Assembly (NCBI RefSeq): GCF_007858185.1
Contig: NZ_VFES01000011.1
Coordinates: 62,001 to 126,000, forward strand
Origin: Pseudomonas grimontii
GTDB taxonomy: Bacteria > Pseudomonadota > Gammaproteobacteria > Pseudomonadales > Pseudomonadaceae
Length of the DNA: 64,000 nucleotides
Direction of reading: 5' to 3'
Part shown: positions 1 through 8,080 of the stretch, one piece after another
Layout: each line of letters starts with the position of its first letter
Position numbering within the stretch: the stretch's first letter is position 1
The notes under the pieces: generated by a model
The model's database searches: none
The model's input: only the letters and a program-made list of their open reading frames with translations
What the model was told of the DNA's origin: nothing
Position numbers and translations under genes: made by a program

Positions 1-217
1 ACTCCTCGGCGACCTCCCCCTGGGGCCAGGCCAACTCCAGCAAACGATCCTTGGTCATCAGTACACCGCCAGAAACAAGCAGCAGCCGCAAAACATGCAG
101 CTCCTTAGGTGGCAACTGAACATCGCGGCCTTCGCCGGTCAGGCGACCATCGCCATGCAGCGTCCACTGGGAAAAAAGCAGGAAAGTCGCCGTCAACCCA
201 TCATTTACGACGACCAT
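1..217 (-). CDS. Winged-helix (OmpR/HilA-type) transcriptional regulator, N-terminal part
   Basis: Reading the minus strand from the ATG at 217 gives an open frame running off the left edge. It contains residues like FLLFSQWTLHGDGRL, then QLPPKELHVLRLLL and VLMTKDRLLELAWP. This is the pattern of an OmpR-type DNA-binding winged helix (beta strands, then the 'L..KE..LL..L' helix and the 'LL...W' segment), placed at the N-terminus as in HilA/CadC/ToxR-type regulators. An in-frame stop lies just upstream of the chosen start. It lies downstream of the type III secretin and reads the same way, so it is a plausible regulator of that secretion cluster (inference). Only about 72 codons are visible. 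Confidence 0.6.
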   Translation of the reverse strand, partial: MVVVNDGLTATFLLFSQWTLHGDGRLTGEGRDVQLPPKELHVLRLLLVSGGVLMTKDRLLELAWPQGEVAEE

Positions 218-272
218 ATCGACCTCGGCATCCGACTACTGACATTGAAATCCTTATTTCCAGTACTGGCTT

Positions 273-482
273 TTACGCCAAGGGCACGACTATAAAAAAC
301 CACCGTGCAGCCCACGCTAGGAGAAAACTCATACAACCAGCGCTTTTAAGCAACATGCTGTAAGACGCTTCACGCACAGCCGTCAGACGCCCCTTTTTAT
401 AGACCTCGTGCAACTCCCCCCACAACTGATCCGCCCGTTGCACCCACTCGCCCAACGTCCTGTAGAAGAATTCAAAATGCAT
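273..482 (-). CDS. Small hypothetical protein with C-terminal hydrophobic segment
   Basis: A 69-codon frame begins 15 bp after the stop of the secretin gene on the same strand. Residues 1-40 are polar with helical character; residues about 43-68 are hydrophobic (SFLLAWAARWFFIVVPLA) and could be one membrane segment. Position and spacing suggest the same operon as the secretin and the regulator. I do not recognise a family. It could be a small type III secretion accessory protein, but that rests only on the neighbours. Confidence 0.4.
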   Translation of the reverse strand: MHFEFFYRTLGEWVQRADQLWGELHEVYKKGRLTAVREASYSMLLKSAGCMSFLLAWAARWFFIVVPLA

Positions 483-497
483 GAGTTAACACCTGAT

Positions 498-2048
498 TCA
501 CGGAGCGATATCGCTCTGCGGGTGAACAAACGCTCGGTGCACACGCTCGTATTGCGCCGGACTCAACGGTGGTGCACCAACGCCTGTCGGCAACGCCTTC
601 AACTCGTTTCCTACCTCCCGAGCCTGAATCACAAACAGGCGAACCATGGTCGAACCCGCTGAGACTGCGCGGCGTCCCGGATAATGCGCCTCGCGACTAA
701 ACGATCCCAACCACAGGCGCTGACCCTGCGGCACCCGCACCACGCTGCTGGCACTCACCCGACCGACCGCTGTCGGTTTGCCGCGCCGCCTTGCCTGGCT
801 CATTTGGCGGCCGTCCTCAACATGGAGGAGCATTTCGATCTGATTCGCTTCTGCAAAACGTGGCAGCACGCTGACCTGGGAGCCATATTGCACGGGTTTC
901 CAATCAGTACGGTCATCTCCGGGAGCCGGCAGATAGAAGGTGTGGTTATCCTGAAACACGGCCGGCACATTCTCCTGGGTGAGTATTACCGGCAACGTCA
1001 TCACCTTCGCTCGCCGCCGACGCTCCAGCATGGCGATTTGTTCCATCAAACGCTTATCGTCCATGGGCTCCAGAATTCGCGAGACCTGGGCCTTCGCCTC
1101 CTTGTCCCAGACAGGGTCCAGCTTTTTCAGTTCGTCACTCTCCACATCCACCATCCATAGCGAAACTTCGATAGCCCGCTTGGGTGTGTCCAACTCAGCC
1201 ACCAGGCGCTCGATAAAACCCAGCTGTGCAGGTTCGCCCTTGATCAGCAGGCTGTTGGTATCCGGGTAGGCAATCACCACCAGGTTCTTGCCGGACAGCG
1301 CTCCCTCCTCCTCCTCAGAAGCCAGCACGGCTTCGATCGTTGACGCGATTCCCGGCACCGTGACCTGTTCGTCGCCGATGGCGTACCCACGGTCTTCCAC
1401 ATGGGTGTTGAGGACCTGAACGACAGCAAACGCCTGGGTGCCTAACTGCATTTCAGCACGCTCGCGATCCATCAGTTGGGCCAGGTGTAGCACCTGGTCG
1501 ACATAATGAGGTGGTCCGGACACATAGAACGTCCGCTCCCCGCTGACGCGCAGGGGGTAGCGTGTTTCATCAAGCCCAGAACGACGCATGAGGACACGAA
1601 ACCTGTCGACAGAAATATACTGCAACTCCACAGCCGAGCTTTTTGCCTCGCTCACGTCGTAGAGGTAGAGCGCCCGCCCATCGCTGTACCAGATCAAGCC
1701 GTATTGCAGTGAAAGCGTCTCCAGGGCGTGTTGCGGTGTATCGAGGTCAATGACCTCGCTGATGCGTATGCGCGCCGCTTCACTGCTCACAACGATGGGC
1801 AGCCCCATGGGCACGGACAAGGCGGTAAAGACGGTATGCAGGCTCTCGTTCTGCGCCTGATAGGTCTCGCCCCTGGCATCGACACTTCCTGACATCAGCG
1901 TGGCAAGCAGTAGCCAGAGGCAGGCAGTCGTTACGGAGAAGTGAGCGTACACCTTGAATTCCTGGGCGGCCTGGCAGTAAGAAGCGGCCATACTGAGAGG
2001 CAGCCCATTTTCAATCTTGATGGAAAGTTGACGGCTGGCTGCGCCCAT
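498..2048 (-). CDS. sctC: Type III secretion outer-membrane secretin (SctC family)
   Basis: The 516-residue protein should form the outer-membrane ring of a type III secretion injectisome. It has a hydrophobic export signal around residues 38-55 (TTACLWLLLATLMSG), so the true start may be the internal ATG near 1991. After it come an N0-like domain, an N1/N3 region (SVDRFRVLMRRSGL, VSGPPHYVDQVLHLAQLMD; then NLVVIAYPDTNSLLIKG) and a C-terminal secretin core (AKVMTLPVILTQENVPAVF, then WKPVQYGSQVSVLPRF). Known SctC proteins are often somewhat longer. Subtype (SPI-1, SPI-2 or Hrp-like) cannot be fixed from this gene alone. It reads leftward with a small ORF and a winged-helix regulator; the rest of the cluster would lie left of the window. 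Confidence 0.82.
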   Translation of the reverse strand: MGAASRQLSIKIENGLPLSMAASYCQAAQEFKVYAHFSVTTACLWLLLATLMSGSVDARGETYQAQNESLHTVFTALSVPMGLPIVVSSEAARIRISEVIDLDTPQHALETLSLQYGLIWYSDGRALYLYDVSEAKSSAVELQYISVDRFRVLMRRSGLDETRYPLRVSGERTFYVSGPPHYVDQVLHLAQLMDRERAEMQLGTQAFAVVQVLNTHVEDRGYAIGDEQVTVPGIASTIEAVLASEEEEGALSGKNLVVIAYPDTNSLLIKGEPAQLGFIERLVAELDTPKRAIEVSLWMVDVESDELKKLDPVWDKEAKAQVSRILEPMDDKRLMEQIAMLERRRRAKVMTLPVILTQENVPAVFQDNHTFYLPAPGDDRTDWKPVQYGSQVSVLPRFAEANQIEMLLHVEDGRQMSQARRRGKPTAVGRVSASSVVRVPQGQRLWLGSFSREAHYPGRRAVSAGSTMVRLFVIQAREVGNELKALPTGVGAPPLSPAQYERVHRAFVHPQSDIAP

Positions 2049-2199
2049 CGGCCCGTGGCATGTGCCTTGCTTTGCACTCTGTACAGAGCGCGCACCAACG
2101 GCGGAGCGGGCTTACGGACAAAGGCGTCGTTACCCGCAATGGCCTTGCATCGCCATCTGAGGGAACGACGCTTTTTTTTGAAAGAAAAGGTAGGTGTTG

Positions 2200-3426
2200 A
2201 TGAACGATTCGGTTGGCAAAAGCCCGATGAACGACCCGCTGGCCTGGGTCAACGGCAGTGATGCCCCGGAGAAGAGCAGCCTTGACCTGGGGTTCATGGC
2301 CTTGAGCGATTGCGCATCCCTGGTAGTGGCGGCGACCCAGGGCTTCGCACAGCCTTATGGCTTGACCCTGAACCTCAGGCGCCAACCTTCATGGGCCAAC
2401 CTGCGGGACAAACTGGTCAGCGGCGAACTGGATGCGGCTCACAGCCTGTACGGGTTGGTCTATGCCGTGCACCTGGGCATCGGCGGCGTGGCGCCTACCG
2501 ACATGGCAGTATTGATGGGACTGAACCAGAACGGTCAAAGCATCAACCTGTCCCACAGCCTGCAGCAGCAGGGCGTGGTCACTCCTGAAGCACTGGATCG
2601 CCACGTGCACCAAAGCCGAACAAAACTGACCTTCGCTCAGACCTTTCCCACAGGTACTCATGCCATGTGGTTGTACTACTGGCTGGCGAGCCAAGGCATT
2701 CATCCGTTGCAGGATGTGGACAGCGTCGTGGTGCCGCCGCCGCAAATGGTCGCGCACCTGCAGGCCGGGCGTATCGATGGCTTTTGCGTCGGCGAGCCCT
2801 GGTGCGCCAGCGCCGTAAAGCAAAACCAGGGCTTTACCCTGGCGACCACCCAGGCGATCTGGCCGAACCATCCGGAAAAGGTGCTCGGCTGCACCCAGGC
2901 CTTTGTCGACCAATACCCCAACACCGCACGCGTGCTGGTGATGGCGATCCTGGAGGCCAGCCGCTTTATCGAGCAAAACACCGAAAACCGTCGCTCCACC
3001 GCACAATTGCTCAGCAGCCGCGAGTACCTCGATGCCCCGCTCGACTGCATCGAGCCACGCTTGCTGGGCGCCTACGACGACGGCCTGGGCAACCAGTGGC
3101 AAGACCCCCACGCCCTGCGCTTTTTTGCCGATGGCGAGGTCAACCTGCCCTACCTCTCCGATGGCATGTGGTTCATGACCCAGTTTCGACGCTGGGGCCT
3201 GCTGCGCGAAGACCCTGACTACCTGGGCGTTGCTCGCCAAGTGCAACAACTGGCGCTGTATCGTCAAGCAGCCGAGGCACTGGGCCTCAGCGACAACGGG
3301 CACGACATGCGTAGCAGCCAACTGATCGACGGTAAAATTTGGGACGGCTCGGACCCCGCCGGCTACGCGCGCAGCTTCCGCCTGCATGCCATGGCCGACC
3401 ACACCAGCCGCCAAGCCTTGCGCTGA
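2200..3426 (+). CDS. nasS: NasS-type nitrate sensor, CmpA/NrtA substrate-binding fold
   Basis: The protein of about 408 residues belongs to the NrtA/CmpA family of nitrate-binding proteins but lacks a signal peptide, as expected for the cytoplasmic nitrate sensor NasS. Family-like segments are LRRQPSWANLRDKLVSGELDAA and AHLQAGRIDGFCVGEPW. NasS is known to hold the ANTAR protein NasT inactive until nitrate or nitrite binds. The nasT gene follows 13 bp downstream, which supports the assignment. The frame opens with GTG-TTG-ATG; the ATG at 2200 is taken as start. Confidence 0.88.
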   Translation: MNDSVGKSPMNDPLAWVNGSDAPEKSSLDLGFMALSDCASLVVAATQGFAQPYGLTLNLRRQPSWANLRDKLVSGELDAAHSLYGLVYAVHLGIGGVAPTDMAVLMGLNQNGQSINLSHSLQQQGVVTPEALDRHVHQSRTKLTFAQTFPTGTHAMWLYYWLASQGIHPLQDVDSVVVPPPQMVAHLQAGRIDGFCVGEPWCASAVKQNQGFTLATTQAIWPNHPEKVLGCTQAFVDQYPNTARVLVMAILEASRFIEQNTENRRSTAQLLSSREYLDAPLDCIEPRLLGAYDDGLGNQWQDPHALRFFADGEVNLPYLSDGMWFMTQFRRWGLLREDPDYLGVARQVQQLALYRQAAEALGLSDNGHDMRSSQLIDGKIWDGSDPAGYARSFRLHAMADHTSRQALR

Positions 3427-3439
3427 CAGGAGGACTTCC

Positions 3440-4015
3440 ATGCTGCGAATCCTGCTGATCAACGACACTCCGCGCAAAGTCGGCCGCTTGAGGACAGCAC
3501 TGATCGAGGCTGGCTTTGAAGTGATCGATGAGTCAGGCCTGACCATCGACCTGCCTGCGCGCGTCGAAACGGTGCGCCCGGACGTCATCCTGATCGATAC
3601 CGAGTCACCGGGCCGCGATGTGATGGAGCAAGTGGTGCTGGTAAGCCGCGACCAACCCCGGCCCATCGTGATGTTTACCGACGAGCACGACCCCGACGTG
3701 ATGCGCCAGGCGATCAAATCCGGGGTCAGTGCCTACATCGTCGAAGGCATTCAGGCCCAGCGCCTGCAACCGATCCTCGACGTCGCCATGGCCCGCTTCG
3801 AGAGCGACCAGGCCTTGCGCGCCCAGCTTCAGGCGCGGGACCAGCAGTTGGCCGAGCGCAAGCGCATCGAGTTGGCCAAGGGCATGCTGATGAAAATGAA
3901 GGCCTGCAATGAGGAAGAGGCCTACACCCTGATGCGCCGCCAAGCCATGAGCCGCCAGCAGAAACTGATCCAGGTGGCGGAGCAGATCATCGCCATGAGT
4001 GAACTGCTCGGTTAA
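3440..4015 (+). CDS. nasT: ANTAR-domain antiterminator NasT
   Basis: A 191-residue protein with an atypical receiver domain (residues 1-120; MLRILLINDTPRKVGRLR, then PDVILIDTESPGRDV, where the usual phospho-acceptor region is retained) followed by an ANTAR RNA-binding domain (ERKRIELAKGMLMKMKACNEEEAYTLMRRQAM region). NasT binds paired hexanucleotide-loop hairpins in leader RNA and prevents terminator formation. The ATG at 3440 has a strong AGGAGG ahead of it. A matching leader lies just downstream at 4192-4272, ahead of the nitrate transporter gene, so the target is in cis. Confidence 0.92.
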   Translation: MLRILLINDTPRKVGRLRTALIEAGFEVIDESGLTIDLPARVETVRPDVILIDTESPGRDVMEQVVLVSRDQPRPIVMFTDEHDPDVMRQAIKSGVSAYIVEGIQAQRLQPILDVAMARFESDQALRAQLQARDQQLAERKRIELAKGMLMKMKACNEEEAYTLMRRQAMSRQQKLIQVAEQIIAMSELLG

Positions 4016-4020
4016 ACATC

Positions 4021-4116
4021 CGCAGCTGTCGAGCTCCAGCGAGGCTGCGTCGGACGCGACTCGGGCGTGAATCGACAGCGCGCCTGACGCAGCCTCGCTG
4101 GGGCTCGACAGCTGCG
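4021..4116. repeat. REP doublet (REPIN-like) inverted pair
   Basis: The left arm begins CGCAGCTGTCGAGC..GAGGCTGCG and the right arm is its inverted copy, CGCAGCCTCGC..GCTCGACAGCTGCG. The same class recurs at 25947-26031, 26061-26160 and 26190-26289. It lies right after the nasT stop codon. Confidence 0.75.
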
Positions 4117-4191
4117 GGTTTGCGCGGAGCTGGAGAAGACGGGACCTACGGCCGGCATGTTGGCGCAGGACTTGCTAAGTAATCATCACAG

Positions 4192-4272
4192 GTAGCCAAC
4201 GGCGGTTGCCCCTCCACGACAAAGACGTCGCACACCCGGTTTGCCCTCGCGAACCCGGTGGCGGCGTTTTTT
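4192..4272 (+). promoter_or_regulatory. NasT/ANTAR antitermination leader with two hexaloop hairpins and terminator
   Basis: First hairpin 4192-4209: stem GTAGCC/GGTTGC with loop AACGGC. Second hairpin 4217-4230: stem CGAC/GTCG with loop AAAGAC. Both six-base loops have A at position 1 and G at position 4, the known ANTAR recognition rule. The 3' arm of the second hairpin (GTCG) also starts a long GC-rich hairpin (GTCGCACACCCGGTTT pairing with GAACCCGGTGGCGGC) followed by TTTTTT at 4267-4272, an intrinsic terminator. Hairpin 2 and the terminator are therefore mutually exclusive, which is the expected antitermination switch. It precedes the nitrate transporter gene by about 100 bp. Confidence 0.8.
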
Positions 4273-4368
4273 CGTTTTGGCCCACTAGCACTGGGCCGGT
4301 GGGGCGGCCCTAGCCGGCTGTTCCATCACTAGGCCTTCTTACAAGACTCCCAACCGTTGAGGTGCGTG

Positions 4369-5580
4369 ATGAAATCAAGCTTCTGGAAATCCGGGCACAC
4401 CCCGACCCTGTTTGCCGCGTTCCTGTATTTCGACCTGAGCTTCATGGTCTGGTATTTGTTGGGTCCCCTGGCGGTGCAGATCGCCGCCGACCTGCACCTG
4501 ACCACCCAGCAACGCGGCCTGATGGTGGCGACGCCGATCCTGGCCGGCGCGGTGCTGCGCTTCCTGATGGGCATGCTGGCGGACAAGCTGTCGCCCAAGA
4601 CCGCCGGGCTGATTGGCCAGGTGATTGTGATCGTCGCATTGTTCGGCGCCTGGAAACTGGGGATTCACAGCTACGAACAAGCTTTGTTGCTGGGGCTGTT
4701 CCTCGGCATGGCCGGCGCATCCTTTGCCGTGGCGCTGCCGCTGGCGTCCCAGTGGTACCCGGCCGAACACCAGGGCAAGGCGATGGGCATCGCCGGTGCC
4801 GGCAACTCGGGCACGGTGTTCGCGGCCCTGCTGGCCCCTGTGCTGGCGGCGGCGTTTGGTTGGAGCAATGTATTCGGCTTTGCACTGATTCCGCTGATCC
4901 TGACCCTGATCGTCTTCGCCTGGCTGGCACGCAATGCGCCCGAGCGGCCGAAAGCCAAGTCCATGGCCGATTACTTCAAGGCCCTGGGCGACCGCGACAG
5001 CTGGTGGTTCATGTTTTTCTACAGCGTAACCTTCGGCGGCTTTATCGGCCTGGCCAGCGCCCTGCCCGGCTATTTCAACGACCAATACGGCCTGAGCCCC
5101 ATGACTGCCGGCTACTACACCGCCGCCTGCGTGTTCGGTGGCAGCCTGATGCGCCCACTGGGCGGCGCCCTGGCTGACCGTTTCGGCGGGATCCGCACCC
5201 TGCTCGGCATGTACAGTGTCGCGGCGATCTGCATTGCGGCAGTGGGTTTCAACCTGCCGAATTCCTATGCGGCGCTGGCGCTCTTCGTTTGCACCATGCT
5301 CGGTCTGGGCGCGGGCAATGGCGCCGTATTCCAGTTGGTGCCACAGCGCTTCCGTCGTGAGATCGGCGTGATGACCGGCCTGATCGGCATGGCCGGCGGC
5401 ATCGGCGGTTTCGCCCTGGCCGCGGGCATGGGCGCAATCAAGCAGAGCACCGGCAGCTATCAACTGGCCCTGTGGCTGTTCGCCAGCCTGGGCGTCCTGG
5501 CCTGGTTCGGCCTGCATGGCGTCAAGCGTCGTTGGAGAACCACCTGGGGTTCGGCGGCAGTGACCGCTGCGCGCGTCTGA
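4369..5580 (+). CDS. nasA: Nitrate/nitrite MFS transporter (NarK/NasA type)
   Basis: A 403-residue, highly hydrophobic protein of the major facilitator superfamily with about 12 membrane segments. It starts FWKSGHTPTLFAAFLYFDLSFMVWYLLGP, and has GTVFAALLAPVLAAAFGW and later GLGAGNGAVFQLVPQRF, the glycine-rich nitrate-signature region of the nitrate-nitrite porter family. The ATG at 4369 is preferred over one four codons earlier because homologues begin near MKS(S). It sits downstream of the ANTAR leader and overlaps the next gene by ATGA. Confidence 0.88.
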   Translation: MKSSFWKSGHTPTLFAAFLYFDLSFMVWYLLGPLAVQIAADLHLTTQQRGLMVATPILAGAVLRFLMGMLADKLSPKTAGLIGQVIVIVALFGAWKLGIHSYEQALLLGLFLGMAGASFAVALPLASQWYPAEHQGKAMGIAGAGNSGTVFAALLAPVLAAAFGWSNVFGFALIPLILTLIVFAWLARNAPERPKAKSMADYFKALGDRDSWWFMFFYSVTFGGFIGLASALPGYFNDQYGLSPMTAGYYTAACVFGGSLMRPLGGALADRFGGIRTLLGMYSVAAICIAAVGFNLPNSYAALALFVCTMLGLGAGNGAVFQLVPQRFRREIGVMTGLIGMAGGIGGFALAAGMGAIKQSTGSYQLALWLFASLGVLAWFGLHGVKRRWRTTWGSAAVTAARV

Positions 5581-7250
5581 TGAGCCTGCAATTGAGCGTC
5601 GCCCATGCCAGCGCCATCGGCCCACGGGCGGAAAACCAGGATGCGCTGCGGGTCGTCACCCCCGCAGCGGAACTGGCGGCGAGCAAAGGCTACCTGTGCG
5701 CCATGGCCGACGGTGTGAGCCAGTGCGCCGACGGCGGCCTGGCGGCACGCTCGACCTTGCAAGCCCTGGCCCTGGATTACTACGCCACGCCGCAAACCTG
5801 GGGGGTGGCGCAGGCATTGGAGCGTTTGCTGCTGGCGCAAAATCGCTGGTTGCAGGCCAATGGCGGCGGCCAGCCGTTGCTGACCACCCTCAGTGCCTTG
5901 GTCTTTCGCGGTCAGCGCTTCACCCTGGCCCATGTCGGTGATTGCCGGGCGTATCGCTGGCTGGACGGTGAATTGCAGCGCATCAGCGAAGACCATGTGT
6001 GGGAACAACCGGGCATGCAGCACGTGCTTAAGCGTGCCCTCGGCCTGGATCAGCACCTGGTGCTGGACTTTCTCGACGGCCAATTGCGCCAAGGTGAGTG
6101 CTTCCTGCTGCTCAGCGATGGCGTCTGGGCCACGCTGGGCGATCACAGCATCAGCGCGATCCTGCGCGAACAAACCGACCTGGACCTGGCGGTGACCACG
6201 CTGGTCAATGCCGCACACCTGGCGGGCAGCCAGGACAATGCCAGCGCCTTGCTGGTGCGCGTCGACACACTCGGCGCCGCCACGCTCGGCGACGCCCTGG
6301 TGCAGTTGCAGCAATGGCCCTTGCCCCCGCTGCTGAAATCCGGGCAACGCTTCGAAGGCTGGCAGGTGGACAGCGTGCTGGCGCAAAGCAGGCAGTCATT
6401 GCTGTACCGGGTGCGCGACGCCCAACAGCAACCCTGGCTGCTGAAAACCCTGCCACTGAGCCGCGACGACGACAGCGACGCCGGCCAGGCATTGCTGTCG
6501 GAAGAGTGGTTCTTGCGGCGGGTAGCCGGCCGTGCATTTCCTGAAGTGCATGCCGCCAGCGGGCGTCAACATTTGTACTACGTGATGCGTGAATACCCAG
6601 GGCAAACCCTGGCCGAGCTGTTCCAGCACCAGGGCCCCTTGCCCCTGGCGCAATGGCAGTCCGTAGCCGAGCGTTTGCTGCGCGCAGTGGGCATGCTGCA
6701 TCGGCGACAGATCCTGCACCGCGACATCAAGCCGGAAAACCTGCTGCTGGGGGATGACGGTGAATTGCGCGTACTGGATTTCGGTCTGGCGTACTGCCCC
6801 GGTCTTTCAGAGGACCGTGCCCATGTACTGCCTGGCACCCCGAGCTTTATCGCGCCCGAAGCGTTCAATGGCGACCGTCCGACAGCCCAGCAGGATTTAT
6901 ACAGCGTGGGTGTCACCTTGTACTACCTGCTGACCGGGCATTACCCCTACGGGGAAATCGAAGCCTTCCAACGGCCTCGATTTACCCAGGCTGTCAGCGC
7001 CAGCCGCTATCGTCCGGATCTCCCGGATTGGCTCCCCCTGAGCCTGGAACGGGCCGTGGCCGCACAACCGGCGCATCGCTACGAAACCGCCGAGGAATGG
7101 CTGCTGGTGCTGGAACAGGCTGACCGCCAGGAACTGAGCATCCGCCCCAGGCCCCTGCTGGAGCGCGAACCGTTGAAGGTCTGGCGCACCCTGGGCCTGG
7201 TCTCGATGCTGATCAATCTGATTCTTCTGTATTCACTCCTTCACAACTGA
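5580..7250 (+). CDS. Fused PP2C-type phosphatase and Ser/Thr protein kinase
   Basis: A protein of about 556 residues. The N-terminal half is a PP2C/SpoIIE-type phosphatase (AENQDALRVV, CAMADGVSQ, TLAHVGDCRAYRW, LLLSDGVW, GSQDNASALLVRVD). The C-terminal half is a Hanks-type kinase (ILHRDIKPENLLL catalytic loop, LDFGLAY metal-binding loop, GTPSFIAPEAF, DLYSVGVTLYYLLTG). It ends with one membrane anchor (LVSMLINLILLYSLL), so both domains should face the cytoplasm. The start codon overlaps the transporter stop codon, showing translational coupling. Such fusions are often found in nitrate assimilation clusters of pseudomonads; the substrate is unknown. Confidence 0.9.
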   Translation: MSLQLSVAHASAIGPRAENQDALRVVTPAAELAASKGYLCAMADGVSQCADGGLAARSTLQALALDYYATPQTWGVAQALERLLLAQNRWLQANGGGQPLLTTLSALVFRGQRFTLAHVGDCRAYRWLDGELQRISEDHVWEQPGMQHVLKRALGLDQHLVLDFLDGQLRQGECFLLLSDGVWATLGDHSISAILREQTDLDLAVTTLVNAAHLAGSQDNASALLVRVDTLGAATLGDALVQLQQWPLPPLLKSGQRFEGWQVDSVLAQSRQSLLYRVRDAQQQPWLLKTLPLSRDDDSDAGQALLSEEWFLRRVAGRAFPEVHAASGRQHLYYVMREYPGQTLAELFQHQGPLPLAQWQSVAERLLRAVGMLHRRQILHRDIKPENLLLGDDGELRVLDFGLAYCPGLSEDRAHVLPGTPSFIAPEAFNGDRPTAQQDLYSVGVTLYYLLTGHYPYGEIEAFQRPRFTQAVSASRYRPDLPDWLPLSLERAVAAQPAHRYETAEEWLLVLEQADRQELSIRPRPLLEREPLKVWRTLGLVSMLINLILLYSLLHN

Positions 7251-7276
7251 CGTCGGCTCTAGACGAGGAAAACCCC

Positions 7277-8020
7277 ATGAACGCAAAAGTCTGGCTGGTG
7301 GGCGCGGGCCCTGGCGATCCGGAGCTGTTGACCCTCAAGGCTGTACGGGCCCTGCACGAAGCCGATGTGGTACTGATCGATGACTTGGTCAACCCGGCGG
7401 TGCTGGAGCATTGCGCCGAGGCGCGAGTGATCACGGTCGGCAAGCGCGGCGGCTGCCGCTCGACCCCGCAGGACTTTATCCACCGCCTGATGCTGCGTTA
7501 CGCCCGCCAAGGCAAGTGCGTGGTGCGGCTCAAGGGTGGCGACCCGTGCATTTTCGGGCGCGGTGGCGAAGAGGCGATGTGGCTGCGTGAACGTGGCGTC
7601 GAGGTTGAACTGGTCAACGGTATTACCGCTGGGTTAGCGGGCGCGACAAATTGCGCGATTCCACTGACGTTGCGCGGTGTCAGCCGCGGAGTGACCCTGG
7701 TCACGGCCCATACCCAGGACGACAGCAGCCTTAATTGGCACGCGCTGGCGGAAGGCGGCACGACATTGGTGGTGTATATGGGAGTGGCCAAGCTGGAAGA
7801 GATTCGCCAGCAATTGCTGGAAGGTGGGATGGCGGCCGATATGCCGGTGGCGATGATCGAAAACGCATCACTGCCCCAACAGCGCGAATGCCGCAGTGAG
7901 CTGTCGCGGATGCACGAAGACGCCCAGGCATTTGCCTTGAAGAGCCCTGCAATCCTGGTGATCGGCGCCGTTGCCGCCACCGAACAGGCCGCCTGCATAG
8001 CCTCGGCGGCCAGCGCCTGA
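7277..8020 (+). CDS. cobA: Uroporphyrinogen-III C-methyltransferase
   Basis: The 247-residue protein matches stand-alone SUMT enzymes, which methylate uroporphyrinogen III to precorrin-2 on the way to siroheme, the cofactor of nitrite and sulfite reductases. Motifs: VWLVGAGPGDPELLTLKAV at the N-terminus, then VVRLKGGDPCIFGRGGEE and the VTLVTAHTQ segment. It is 26 bp downstream of the kinase gene and ends at a strong bidirectional terminator. In related clusters the nitrite reductase genes lie between the kinase and this gene; here they are absent. Confidence 0.92.
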   Translation: MNAKVWLVGAGPGDPELLTLKAVRALHEADVVLIDDLVNPAVLEHCAEARVITVGKRGGCRSTPQDFIHRLMLRYARQGKCVVRLKGGDPCIFGRGGEEAMWLRERGVEVELVNGITAGLAGATNCAIPLTLRGVSRGVTLVTAHTQDDSSLNWHALAEGGTTLVVYMGVAKLEEIRQQLLEGGMAADMPVAMIENASLPQQRECRSELSRMHEDAQAFALKSPAILVIGAVAATEQAACIASAASA

Positions 8021-8040
8021 GGCAAACAGCAGGCGAAAAA

Positions 8041-8067
8041 AAGCCCGGCCTGAGCCGGGCTTTTTTC
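8041..8067. terminator. Bidirectional intrinsic terminator between cobA and oprF
   Basis: AAGCCCGGCCTGAGCCGGGC followed by TTTTTT, with a run of A on the other side (8034-8040). It can serve both the convergent cobA and oprF transcripts. Confidence 0.9.
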
Positions 8068-8080
8068 TACCACTCAGTAA

